NCBI GenBank assembly: GCA_050296515.1
Contig: JBNKRJ010000051.1
Span: forward strand, 1-64,000
Source of the DNA: NBLH01 sp050296515
GTDB lineage: Bacteria; Bacteroidota; Bacteroidia; Bacteroidales; NBLH01
Direction: 5' to 3'
Length of the DNA stretch: 64,000 nucleotides
Positions 1 to 7,694 of the stretch are shown here, piece by piece. The notes beneath the pieces were generated by a model, which saw nothing but the letters and a program-made list of their open reading frames with translations, did not search any database and was not told where the DNA came from. The stretch's first letter is position 1. The number at the start of each line of letters is the position of its first letter. Both the position numbers and the translations under genes were made by a program.

Positions 1-126
1 CCAATCGCAAATTAATTTTCTTCATTTACCCCAGCCCTAAAGGGAGTGAAGAAAATCAATTTGCTCCCTTTAGGGCTGGGGTAAACAAATTGATTTTCAG
101 AACGGAGCCTCAATTTGGTGTAAACT
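1..126. repeat. MITE-like repeat, family AGTTTAYACC, copy A (cut by window edge)
   Basis: A perfect 19-bp inverted repeat (ACCCCAGCCCTAAAGGGAG and its complement) encloses about 17 bases and is followed by AT-rich sequence ending in GGTGTAAACT at 126. The same sequence recurs in reverse orientation at 39887-40023, where both ends are visible and read AGTTTAYACC as terminal inverted repeats. The left end of this copy lies outside the window. No protein is encoded. It stops 15 bases before the next start codon, so it may influence that gene. Confidence 0.75.
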
Positions 127-141
127 ATCTAATAAACAAAA

Positions 142-378
142 ATGAAAAGGTTTTTTACATTATTGATTGTATTTTCTATGATTTCGCTACATGTGTTTTC
201 TCAGGAACCTGTTAAAGGAATAGTCACCATTGAGAGAGGCAATCCGGTAGCGAATGTTGAGGTTATTGTTAAAGGAACCGACATTAAAACAACAACAAAT
301 CAAAATGGTGAATTTGTAATTACGATTCCTGAAGGCTCCTATATACGTTTTCGACAATTAATGTCTAATGATAAATGA
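142..378 (+). CDS. Short secreted carboxypeptidase-regulatory-like domain protein, probably truncated
   Basis: The 78-residue product starts with a signal peptide (residues 1-20, ending VFSQ) and continues into the first strands of a carboxypeptidase regulatory-like (CarboxypepD_reg) beta-sandwich, with the usual GxVxxxxxNPVANVEVxVKGT and TNxxGEFxIxIPEG pattern. Such domains are normally about 80-90 residues and sit at the front of larger secreted proteins. Here the frame stops shortly after the IPEGSY turn, before the last strands are complete. It looks like a gene whose 3' part was lost, but a functional small protein cannot be excluded. It lies directly downstream of a repeat copy. Confidence 0.5.
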   Translation: MKRFFTLLIVFSMISLHVFSQEPVKGIVTIERGNPVANVEVIVKGTDIKTTTNQNGEFVITIPEGSYIRFRQLMSNDK

Positions 379-446
379 CCTTAGTATTAAGCTGATAGAG
401 TCTATATAAATAAATCATTACTATTTTGAACTATAGCTAATTTGAT

Positions 447-1322
447 TTAAAGCTCAACAGTTACTCCTGCATTTCTAAGCTGGTTAATTTGCTTAATCGG
501 CACCTTGTTTCCAGCAAGGTTAACATACTCTAGTCTTTCTAACTGAAACAAAGGAGTAATATCATCCAGAAAATTATTTGAAAGATCGATAAATTTTAAA
601 TTATCTAAGTTGGCCAACGCATCAACGTATCCAATTTCATTGTAAGAGAGGTTTAACTCTTCTAAGCGTTTTAATCCAATCAGAGGTGTTAAATCAGAAA
701 TCTGATTATTGGAAACATCAATACTTTGTGCATAAACACAAAACTGAACACCGTCCAAATCGTTTATGTAACTATCAGATAATTCAAATTCATCGAAATC
801 GGCAAGATAAAAGTTGGGATATTCAATATCTGTATGGCCGTATTCTCGTATTTTTATTGCATCATAAAAATTATAGGCTATTTTTTGATTCTTTACATTC
901 GTAACAGGTGGTCTGTCCTGAGAATACATAAACCCTTCAATGTTAAAATCCCATTCGTAAACCGGGGAATAATCAATATCTTCATAACACTCAAACGATT
1001 CAGCAAATTCCTGTATATCAGCCAATTTAAGGATATGTAAATAACCATTTAGCCCTTCAAAATCAGCTTTTGAAGCCAGTAAATTTATTTTATTGAGATG
1101 GAAAAGTGCCCTGTCCGGATGATAAAGCATCATTAACTTTGAAAACCCTTTTCCATTTTTTGAAATTGTTATACTCACTGAATCACTTATCAACTCGGCA
1201 ATATTCTGGAGTTTAACATACTCTTTACTCTTGTATAAATTCAACAGAGATAAACAAATACAGTTTAAATTATCAACAGAGTACGCATCGACCAGTTGTT
1301 TATGAAGTTGCTTAAGTGTCAT
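447..1322 (-). CDS. Leucine-rich-repeat protein, cytoplasmic
   Basis: The 291-residue protein has no signal peptide or membrane segment. The first two thirds resemble no family I recognise. Residues about 200-285 carry three to four leucine-rich repeats of the LxxLxxLxLSxNxIxxxxxLxxL type (for example LEELNLSYNEIGYVDAL and LKFIDLSNNFLDDITPL), related to the internalin-like repeats used for protein binding. No operon partner is evident. The ATG at 1322 gives a compact N-terminus (MTLKQLHKQL). Function unknown; a protein-protein interaction role is inferred from the repeats only. Confidence 0.8.
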   Translation of the reverse strand: MTLKQLHKQLVDAYSVDNLNCICLSLLNLYKSKEYVKLQNIAELISDSVSITISKNGKGFSKLMMLYHPDRALFHLNKINLLASKADFEGLNGYLHILKLADIQEFAESFECYEDIDYSPVYEWDFNIEGFMYSQDRPPVTNVKNQKIAYNFYDAIKIREYGHTDIEYPNFYLADFDEFELSDSYINDLDGVQFCVYAQSIDVSNNQISDLTPLIGLKRLEELNLSYNEIGYVDALANLDNLKFIDLSNNFLDDITPLFQLERLEYVNLAGNKVPIKQINQLRNAGVTVEL

Positions 1323-1520
1323 CTAAAAGAAATTAAAAATGCAAAATTAAGTATTAAAAATTAGAAGATAGTAAATAGAAAGTTAAGGTTATAATTATCT
1401 AATAATTTCCAATTTGCTAAGTTATTCATGCCATGTAGCAGAATGTTGCGAGAGAAATATTGAAAATTAATGTAAATCAGCTTCTTAAATTCGGCTTTGT
1501 TGGTTAAATTTGTTAAAATG

Positions 1521-1749
1521 ACTGGTGTCATGTCAAGGCTAATTTGTCAGGTGACAATACACGACAAGTGCACCGGGGTTGTATCAAAACTAGTTTTTCC
1601 ATAAATTTTTCTTTCAATCTTGCATCAATCCAATCAATCTGCTTTCAATCTTGTTGAAATACGCTCTTTTGTTGTTAAAATGAAAGAAAATTGCATTGAA
1701 TTAGACTTTTGATACAGCCCCAATTACCAGGAATATCATACTTGACATG
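1521..1749. repeat. MITE-like repeat, family CTAGTGTCATGTCAA, copy 1 (interrupted)
   Basis: The left part (ACTGGTGTCATGTCAAGG, then TTGTCAGGTGACAA) matches the complement of the element at 27591-27700, and the right part (AATTACCAGGAATATCAT, then TTGACATGA) matches its other end. The middle is replaced by a second element at 1575-1721. The right end runs directly into a fragment of a SpoIIE-type phosphatase gene, which suggests that insertion or later deletion destroyed that gene. Part of the 1323-1890 stretch, which has no intact gene. Confidence 0.7.
1575..1721. mobile_element. 147-bp non-autonomous element with GGGGYTGTATCAAAA ends, nested in a MITE
   Basis: The sequence begins GGGGTTGTATCAAAA and ends with the complement of GGGGCTGTATCAAAA, a 15-bp terminal inverted repeat with one mismatch. 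The ends resemble those of IS1182-like insertion sequences as I remember them, but no transposase is present, so this is a deletion derivative or MITE. It lies inside a copy of the CTAGTGTCATGTCAA repeat: the flanks GTGCACC and AATTACC are both present in the uninterrupted copy at 27591-27700, about 22 bases apart. No clear target duplication is seen. Confidence 0.65.
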
Positions 1750-1860
1750 AACGATAAACCAATGAAAGAACAACATAAGGTTCTAAACGATACTTTTAAC
1801 TCATGGAAGGGAGACTTTGCTCAATTAGATGGTGTTCTGATTCCAGGCGCAAAAGCTTAG
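1747..1860 (+). pseudogene. C-terminal remnant of a SpoIIE-family (PP2C) phosphatase
   Basis: A 37-codon frame reads NDKPMKEQHKVLNDTF followed by SWKGDFAQLDGVLIPG. It matches the C-terminus of bacteroidotal response-regulator/sensor proteins with a SpoIIE serine phosphatase domain, where the sequence is typically W-x-G-x-x-x-Q-x-DD-x-x-V-x-G. The second aspartate of the DD pair is Gly here, and everything upstream is missing and replaced by the adjacent repeat. It is therefore a relic without activity. The family assignment comes from motif recall and is moderately sure. Confidence 0.6.
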
Positions 1861-1891
1861 CTATCTCATTTTTAGATAATTAACCCATAAT

Positions 1892-2770
1892 TTAACCAGG
1901 TTCTTCATCCATAGTTGCCACATCTGCTAATTCTTTGCCAGCCTGTTTCTTAGTTTTTAGCAAACCATAAACAATTAATCCAATGCCAGCAAGAATGTAA
2001 GGGATACTTAAGAGTTGTCCCATATTATAACTCATTCCATTTTCGAAATCAACCTGATTTTCTTTGATAAATTCAATTAAAAAACGAGCAATAAAAACCA
2101 AAACTAGTGTTGAACCAATAAAAAAGCCATTCTTTAATTTTTCCCTATTCGTTTTGTAAAGAAGAATCATTAAACTAAAGATAAAAAAGTAAGCAAGTGC
2201 TTCATACAATTGTGCCGGATGGCGGGGAATATTGTCAACCCTTGCAAAAACAAAAGCCCAGGGACGCTTAGTGGGCATACCAATAATTTCAGAGTTCATT
2301 AAATTAGCCAACCTGATAAAACCACCTGCTAAACCCACAACAACTGCAATCAAATCAATAATATCAATCAATTTATGTTTTGTTTTTCGAGCGTAAACAA
2401 TCAGCGCAATAACCAAGCCCAAAGCACCACCATGACTAGCAAGTCCCCGATAACCAGTAAATTTAAATCCGCCTTCAGGTGAAATCTTTATGGGTAAAAA
2501 CATTTCTACCGGATGAGAGAGAAAATAAGCTGGTTCGTAAAACAAACAGTGCCCTAATCTGGCCCCAGCCAGAATTCCAAATACTCCATAAATAGTAAGT
2601 TTTTGAAGGTTTTCCTGTGGCAGATGTTCTCTTTTAAACATCCAGCTCAGAATATAAATTGATAAAATTAAGCCTGTGACAAAAAAAAGTCCGTAATACC
2701 GGAGTGAATAAAAGCCAAAAAGATTGACAATTTCAGGATCAACATCCCAAACAATGTAATTTGAATGCAT
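1892..2770 (-). CDS. lgt: Prolipoprotein diacylglyceryl transferase Lgt
   Basis: Lgt transfers a diacylglyceryl group from phosphatidylglycerol to the lipobox cysteine of prolipoproteins in the inner membrane. The 292-residue product has about seven membrane segments, the YGLFFVTGL opening, the conserved HGGALG near residue 114, and the family signature region GGFIRLANLMNSEIIG (about residues 149-164) followed by RHPAQLYEA. Length fits the family (260-300). The C-terminus carries an acidic tail (ATMDEEPG). It appears to be a single-gene unit; the next gene upstream on the strand ends outside the window of co-transcription. Confidence 0.95.
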   Translation of the reverse strand: MHSNYIVWDVDPEIVNLFGFYSLRYYGLFFVTGLILSIYILSWMFKREHLPQENLQKLTIYGVFGILAGARLGHCLFYEPAYFLSHPVEMFLPIKISPEGGFKFTGYRGLASHGGALGLVIALIVYARKTKHKLIDIIDLIAVVVGLAGGFIRLANLMNSEIIGMPTKRPWAFVFARVDNIPRHPAQLYEALAYFFIFSLMILLYKTNREKLKNGFFIGSTLVLVFIARFLIEFIKENQVDFENGMSYNMGQLLSIPYILAGIGLIVYGLLKTKKQAGKELADVATMDEEPG

Positions 2771-2874
2771 AATTAGCTGCTTTGGTTAATTTGCGGCAAT
2801 ATAGAACTTCTATCTTAAACTGAAGTTATTTAAGTATTAAATAAAGTAATTAGAATAAGAAGTGAAATAGAAGC

Positions 2875-4137
2875 CTACTTAATAGGTAACAAAAAACTAA
2901 TGCTGGTGCCAAGGTTTAGTGTACTATCTACTAAAATTTGCCCATTGTGTTTTTTAATAAACTCATTGCATAAAATAAGCCCTAATCCGGTACCAAATTC
3001 ATTGTTTGTGCCTCTGGTACTAAATGCTTTATCTATTTTAAACAGTTTGTTTTTTTGTTCTTTGTCTATACCAACCCCATTATCTATAACTGATATTTTT
3101 ACAGTTTTATCTTGTTGAATACATTGCAAAGAGACCTCCCCCTTAAATGGAGTAAACTTGATGGCGTTTGAAATCAGGTTTCGTAACACAGTGTTAATCA
3201 TCTGTTTATCAGCATTAACTGTTGCGGGAAATTTACACTCAGATTTTAGTGTAATCTCTTTTTCTTTTGCTAATCTTCTAAGCAGATCAACATTATTTTC
3301 AATCAATTCTTTTAGATTAAGCTTCTCTTTTTGAAATTCTATTCCATCAATCTGAACTCTTGCCCAATCCAAAAGGTTTTCCAATAATTTATAGCTTTTA
3401 CCAGCGTTACTGTTTATTTGAGAAATATAGCTTTGAATCTCACCCAGCGTAAACTCCTCAATATTAGATAATAACACATCTGTTAATCCAATGATTCCAT
3501 TGAAAGGAGATCTTAAATCATGTGCAATTATTGAAAAGAATTTATTTTTTGTAGCATTTAGCTCAATTAGCTCCATGTTAGCAATTTCCAAATATTCTTT
3601 TTGCTGCATTAAATCATCAGTTTGCTCGGCAACTAATTCCTCAAGATGATTGCGATGCTTGATCAATTCATCATTCTGCAAACAAGCTTTGCAGGCTACT
3701 GCAAGCTTTTCAGTAAGAGGTTTAAGGGTACGAATAAAATCCTGATTCAGATAATCACTTTTAATAACCAAAAACAAAACACCTAAACCTGATAAATCTA
3801 AAAAATGAACTATTTCCTTAGATTGAGTAACATATTTTAGAGGTAACAAAGCAGAAAAATCATCGAATTGATTTTTAGTAAGGTTTTTGGGCAGTACATT
3901 CATTGCTTCTTCGATGCTTTGCATGTGCCCAATATTTCTTGGAATTGAGATTATTTGCTCGAAGTTGCAACAGTTTGCACTATCTTTTTTAAGAAATAGT
4001 ACTCCACCAATTGGACTGTTTAACATTTTTAGAATTGCAGAAAGGCTACTTTGAAGCATCTCTCTTAAATCAAGACTAAGGCCAATGGCCATTGCAATCT
4101 CGTATTGTATTTTAATTTGCTCCGATCTTGATAACAT
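2875..4137 (-). CDS. Sensor histidine kinase with GAF-like N-terminus, partner of FIST protein
   Basis: The 420-residue cytoplasmic kinase has a GAF-like domain (about residues 15-150), a coiled coil (155-195), a HisKA dimerisation domain with phospho-acceptor His206 in FFSIIAHDLRSPFNG, and an ATPase domain with N box (Asn320, Asn324), DNGVGID at 352-358 and GTGLGL at 382-387. All catalytic boxes are intact. No membrane segment or receiver domain is present, so the input probably comes from another protein. Its ATG overlaps the stop codon of the FIST gene by one base (TGATG), so the two are translationally coupled. No response regulator is adjacent. Confidence 0.9.
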   Translation of the reverse strand: MLSRSEQIKIQYEIAMAIGLSLDLREMLQSSLSAILKMLNSPIGGVLFLKKDSANCCNFEQIISIPRNIGHMQSIEEAMNVLPKNLTKNQFDDFSALLPLKYVTQSKEIVHFLDLSGLGVLFLVIKSDYLNQDFIRTLKPLTEKLAVACKACLQNDELIKHRNHLEELVAEQTDDLMQQKEYLEIANMELIELNATKNKFFSIIAHDLRSPFNGIIGLTDVLLSNIEEFTLGEIQSYISQINSNAGKSYKLLENLLDWARVQIDGIEFQKEKLNLKELIENNVDLLRRLAKEKEITLKSECKFPATVNADKQMINTVLRNLISNAIKFTPFKGEVSLQCIQQDKTVKISVIDNGVGIDKEQKNKLFKIDKAFSTRGTNNEFGTGLGLILCNEFIKKHNGQILVDSTLNLGTSISFLLPIK

Positions 4138-5291
4138 CAGTCATTCATTAGTCCAACAACACAAGTTTTATTGTACAGTTCCATGTAATCATTGCCAGTA
4201 TTGGCAATCTCACCCATTGATAAAACTCCTATAACAGGCACTCCTGGCTGGTTAACTGCTGCCAGTTCTTTCTTAAAACCCTCTCCATAAGTTAAATAGC
4301 GCGAAACACAATCGAATAGAAAAATTGTTTTCCCTTCCTCATCATTCATCGTTGTAAAACAATCTTCAGTAGCGTTTTTTGCAGCTTCAACCAACGTATC
4401 AATATCACCGTTTAAAACCTCAAGAAATGATTCATTAGGGACCGGAGTTGCAAGAATCAGTGAAGAACCAACCGAAGTAAATGGATCTCTGACTACAATT
4501 TCAGCCCCCATCCGGTTTAAACCAAAAGGAAACATTTTTGAAATATCAAAAAAGTTTTCTTCAGTAATTTCCAGACCACTATGTTCTTTGATAATATTAG
4601 CATAAACTGCAAAAGCAGGTTTCCAGTCAATAGTTTTCACTGCATTTCCATCAGATTCAGTCACTTTGTAAGGTCCACTAATTTTCGTCCATCCATGTTT
4701 TACCCCAATGGCTGTTTTCACAGAGGTTAAACCAATAATAGCACTATCTGCAATAACTCCATCGTTGGTAAACAAGCAGGGCTTAGCTCCCATATCAAGT
4801 GCAATCGGGTTAACAACACCTGCCCCTCCCCCCAGGAAATTAAGGTTGACTCCATAATTATTGAACAGACTTTCAAGTAGCCTTCCAATCTGAGTTGAAT
4901 AACCATCGACCAAAACAAACATAGATTTGGCTTCTTCTTCAGCTAAACTACTTTCCATTTTACTAACCAGGTTCTCAAAATCATTTTTAGGATCACTAAG
5001 CCCTGGAATTATGTATGTTTTTAGTTTTTGAGTTAAGCCTGCAACTATAACACCGGAATCTAAAACTTCATTGTTAAAAATAAGACTTGTAAAAATCCCT
5101 CCGATTATTGGTTTGGACACATTTTTAAGAATTGGATCAATTTCGGAAGGAACAAATTCAGAAATGTTTGCAGCCAAAACTATAATTCCCTGTACACTGT
5201 TATTCGCAACTACTTCCTCAAGAACATCCTTAAGTCCCTTTTTGGTCCCTGTAGTTTCTTTTCTTATTATCATTTTAGGTATCTTAAACAT
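4137..5291 (-). CDS. FIST domain sensory protein (FIST N and C domains)
   Basis: The 384-residue protein spans a FIST N domain (about residues 30-220, with GGGAGVV and LxxVKTAIGVKHGW) and a FIST C domain (about 225-370). FIST proteins bind small ligands; in some proteobacteria the FIST protein NosP binds heme and nitric oxide and regulates a co-transcribed histidine kinase. The pairing here with a soluble kinase by one-base overlap has the same layout. Whether this one binds heme is not visible from sequence. The start at 5291 is the first ATG and gives a full N domain. Confidence 0.85.
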   Translation of the reverse strand: MFKIPKMIIRKETTGTKKGLKDVLEEVVANNSVQGIIVLAANISEFVPSEIDPILKNVSKPIIGGIFTSLIFNNEVLDSGVIVAGLTQKLKTYIIPGLSDPKNDFENLVSKMESSLAEEEAKSMFVLVDGYSTQIGRLLESLFNNYGVNLNFLGGGAGVVNPIALDMGAKPCLFTNDGVIADSAIIGLTSVKTAIGVKHGWTKISGPYKVTESDGNAVKTIDWKPAFAVYANIIKEHSGLEITEENFFDISKMFPFGLNRMGAEIVVRDPFTSVGSSLILATPVPNESFLEVLNGDIDTLVEAAKNATEDCFTTMNDEEGKTIFLFDCVSRYLTYGEGFKKELAAVNQPGVPVIGVLSMGEIANTGNDYMELYNKTCVVGLMND

Positions 5292-5360
5292 ATAAATATA
5301 ATAAAATACCAGGCTATTTCAAACGGAAATAGCTAATTAAGGTGAGTTTATTCGAAGAGT

Positions 5361-5879
5361 TTAGAAAAACTCTTTATCTCTTTTACAGTACCATTGAGGA
5401 TCACAATCAGTCATTAGACAGCCACCCAAAGCAATCTTTCCTCTTTTACTTTGCCTTATGCCTTTTTTTGAAGGGTAGCCATATATTACAGGAACCACTT
5501 TATCAGTTTTTCCACATATTGGACAATTCATAAATATTCTATTGTATTTACAATATGGAGGAAATTCAATATAAAGTTCAACCACAGAACCATCAAGTAT
5601 TGGAATAGTCAATACCGAATCTCTGTAACCTGAAATGGAAACTCTTAAATGATGAACACCAGCTGGTACATTTTCAAGAGTAAAATTACCTTCTTTATCA
5701 GTCGTTTCATGGATGTTTTTGTCATCGATACTCACTTGTGCATAAGACAAAGGAATATCAAAAATGGTATCATGTACATGACCTTTAATAGTGCCAACTA
5801 TCTGTGCAAAGGACAAAGAAGAGACACAAGAAATAGTAATTATTAAAATTAGTTTATAAGGCAACTTTATCATTTTCAT
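5361..5879 (-). CDS. Secreted carboxypeptidase-regulatory-like domain fused to a zinc-ribbon-like C-terminus
   Basis: The 172-residue product has a signal peptide (to about residue 25, SFAQ), a CarboxypepD_reg-like beta-sandwich (about 30-110; GHVHDTIFDIPLSYAQVSI, TTDKEGNFTLENVPAG) and a C-terminal part with CPICG at about 118-122 and C-x5-C-x4-C near residues 153-164 (LGGCLMTDCDPQWYC). This last part resembles the small zinc ribbons found in cytoplasmic proteins, which is odd in an exported protein. It lies 45 bases downstream of a TonB-like gene on the same strand and may share its transcript. Function unknown. Confidence 0.75.
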   Translation of the reverse strand: MKMIKLPYKLILIITISCVSSLSFAQIVGTIKGHVHDTIFDIPLSYAQVSIDDKNIHETTDKEGNFTLENVPAGVHHLRVSISGYRDSVLTIPILDGSVVELYIEFPPYCKYNRIFMNCPICGKTDKVVPVIYGYPSKKGIRQSKRGKIALGGCLMTDCDPQWYCKRDKEFF

Positions 5880-5924
5880 TATGTTAGCTGATTAGAATTT
5901 TGATATAAAAGACTCCTCATTTAA

Positions 5925-6338
5925 TCAATACCTTGTGGTAAAGTCAACAGGAACCAGCCACCAAACTTTTACTTTTTTACCATTTAGTTCTCCTGGTGTC
6001 CAGTCAGGTATTGCTTTTACAATTCTTAACGCCTCTTCATCCAAAATAGGATCTACTCCCTTAGCAACTTTAGGAAAGGTCACCTTTCCATTCTCGTCAA
6101 TTATAAACCATACATAAACTGTCCCTTCATAGCCACATCGGATAATTGGAAGCTTTATACTATTGATAATAAAGCTTCTAAATGCGACTATTCCTCCCGG
6201 AAACTGTGGCATTGTATCAATAAGAAGGTATACGGAATCATTTACCTCTTCACTATAAGAGCCAAACCCTTTATTCTGGGCACCGACACTATAATTCAAC
6301 AAGAAGTAATAAGACAATAATAATACAAGCTTCCTCAT
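5925..6338 (-). CDS. Secreted TonB C-terminal domain protein
   Basis: The 137-residue protein has a signal peptide (residues 1-20, SVGAQ) followed by one TonB C-terminal domain: PQFPGGxxAFRSFIxNxIKLP, GTVYVWFIIDENGKVT, DEEALRIVKAIPDWTPGELNGKKVKVWWxVPVxF. It lacks the N-terminal membrane anchor and proline-rich stretch of energy-coupling TonB proteins, so it is a periplasmic or surface stand-alone TonB_C domain of a type common in Bacteroidota. It is upstream of the zinc-ribbon protein gene on the same strand. Confidence 0.85.
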   Translation of the reverse strand: MRKLVLLLSYYFLLNYSVGAQNKGFGSYSEEVNDSVYLLIDTMPQFPGGIVAFRSFIINSIKLPIIRCGYEGTVYVWFIIDENGKVTFPKVAKGVDPILDEEALRIVKAIPDWTPGELNGKKVKVWWLVPVDFTTRY

Positions 6339-6575
6339 GGTTCATTAAACTATTATTAGGTAAGTGCAAAAATAATAATTCATGGAAAGCAGCCATAAAA
6401 AAAGAGTGCCTCACTCCTACCTTCGTTGTTGTAACTTATTATTTGTTGCAGGTTGTTATAAATTACAGAAGGAAAAAGAATGAAGCAATCCGTCCAGTTA
6501 GTTTATTAAGGCAAAAACTACTGTATTTATTATGTAAGTGTACTCAATTTTCACGTTTCATTAATTTTGAAAAAT

Positions 6576-6673
6576 CTCATCCCCCCCTGGCCAAGCCAGA
6601 TGGAGATGAGATACTAACAAACATCAAATTTTTCGAAGTTGAAATTGAAGGCGAGATTTCCAATTCAACTTCG
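6576..6673. repeat. Two consecutive hairpins in the 6339-6800 intergenic stretch
   Basis: The first imperfect hairpin is 6576-6610 (CTCATC...CTGGC-CAA-GCCAG...GATGAG). The second is 6634-6673 (CGAAGTTGAAATTG against CAATTCAACTTCG with one bulge). Neither is followed by a T run, so they are not good terminators. The rest of the 460-base stretch between the TonB-like gene and the DUF4382 gene holds no convincing frame; a 108-codon open frame on the plus strand there lacks any recognisable features. They could be the remains of a small palindromic element. Confidence 0.4.
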
Positions 6674-6800
6674 ATTCCCTTTAATAGTTTTCCTGCCGAG
6701 CTGGAAGAAAACAAATTTCATCGGCGTTCCATTCCGACTAGAAGAAAAACGCATGTCCATTCATTATAAAATATGAGTTTTTCTTATTCTTAAAATATCT

Positions 6801-7658
6801 TTATTTCCCACCCTCTTCAGCTGTAGCTTTTAATACAGCATCCTGGGTAGTTGTATTTCCTGCAACTATTTGAATATTCTCAACTGTAAGCGTATCGTAA
6901 CTTTCTTTAGCAAATCTTACATTATAAGTACCTGCTTCAACACCTAAAATTGCATAACCACCTGTTTCATCAGTGAATGAAGAAGTGTAAACAGTATCGG
7001 CTGCAATAATCGCTACATCAACATCAGCTAATCCCATTTCTGCTTCATCAGTAACAATGCCCATTAAAGTACCAGCAGTTGTATTATTTGTAGCCTTTAT
7101 CACAGGTTTAAAATGAAAACCTTTAATACCGGCTGGAGTGTCTGGATTACCTTGTACAACAAATGATTTGCTCACATCAAAATCCAACATTAAATCTGCT
7201 GATAATCCACCTGCAACTTCAATCGCCGGGTCAATAAATACTTTTATTCCAGTCTGGGATCCACTTGGAATTTTAAGGTCAAACTCTTGTCCGTCTTTTA
7301 GTTTAATACTTGCTTCTGAAACATAAAGTCGGATTAAATCATAAGAACCAGCTTCGATTGATGAATCAACGAGGTTCTCGGTAACTCCATTAGTAAGATC
7401 CAATAAATTAAATGACATTTCTTCTTCGCTTAAAACAACATAAGGATTACCATCATCCTCACCATCACCTGCTTTACGAATCTCAATTTTATTTATAGTC
7501 ACATTTGCCTCTTCAACCAAATCTGTAGGAAAAGGTGCATCAGTTAATTGGATTGTTATTTTTCCCGAAGTCGAATTATCACTTTTTTCGCATGCTGAAA
7601 ATATTCCTACAATCATTAATGCAGCAACCATTAGAGCTTCAATTTTTATTCTTTTCAT
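6801..7658 (-). CDS. DUF4382 lipoprotein with C-terminal carboxypeptidase-regulatory-like domain
   Basis: The 285-residue protein starts with a lipoprotein signal (lipobox IFSAC, Cys22), then a DUF4382 domain (about 33-190; GKITIQLTDAPFPTDLVEEANVTI and LLDLTNG are typical) and a CarboxypepD_reg-like domain (about 195-275, TAGTLMGIVTDEAEMGLADV, DETGGYAILGVEAGTYNV). Both are surface beta domains of unknown ligand. It follows the neighbouring lipoprotein gene by 36 bases on the same strand, so the two form an operon, divergent from an ECF sigma/FecR/TonB-receptor operon that may be functionally linked. Confidence 0.88.
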   Translation of the reverse strand: MKRIKIEALMVAALMIVGIFSACEKSDNSTSGKITIQLTDAPFPTDLVEEANVTINKIEIRKAGDGEDDGNPYVVLSEEEMSFNLLDLTNGVTENLVDSSIEAGSYDLIRLYVSEASIKLKDGQEFDLKIPSGSQTGIKVFIDPAIEVAGGLSADLMLDFDVSKSFVVQGNPDTPAGIKGFHFKPVIKATNNTTAGTLMGIVTDEAEMGLADVDVAIIAADTVYTSSFTDETGGYAILGVEAGTYNVRFAKESYDTLTVENIQIVAGNTTTQDAVLKATAEEGGK

Positions 7659-7694
7659 AATTAATAAGTTTATAATTTGCTTTTAATTAAGATT

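Noticed and set aside
6443..6769. A 108-codon plus-strand open frame between the TonB-like and DUF4382 genes
   Set aside because: No domain, signal or natural start; it runs through two hairpins and is best explained as chance.
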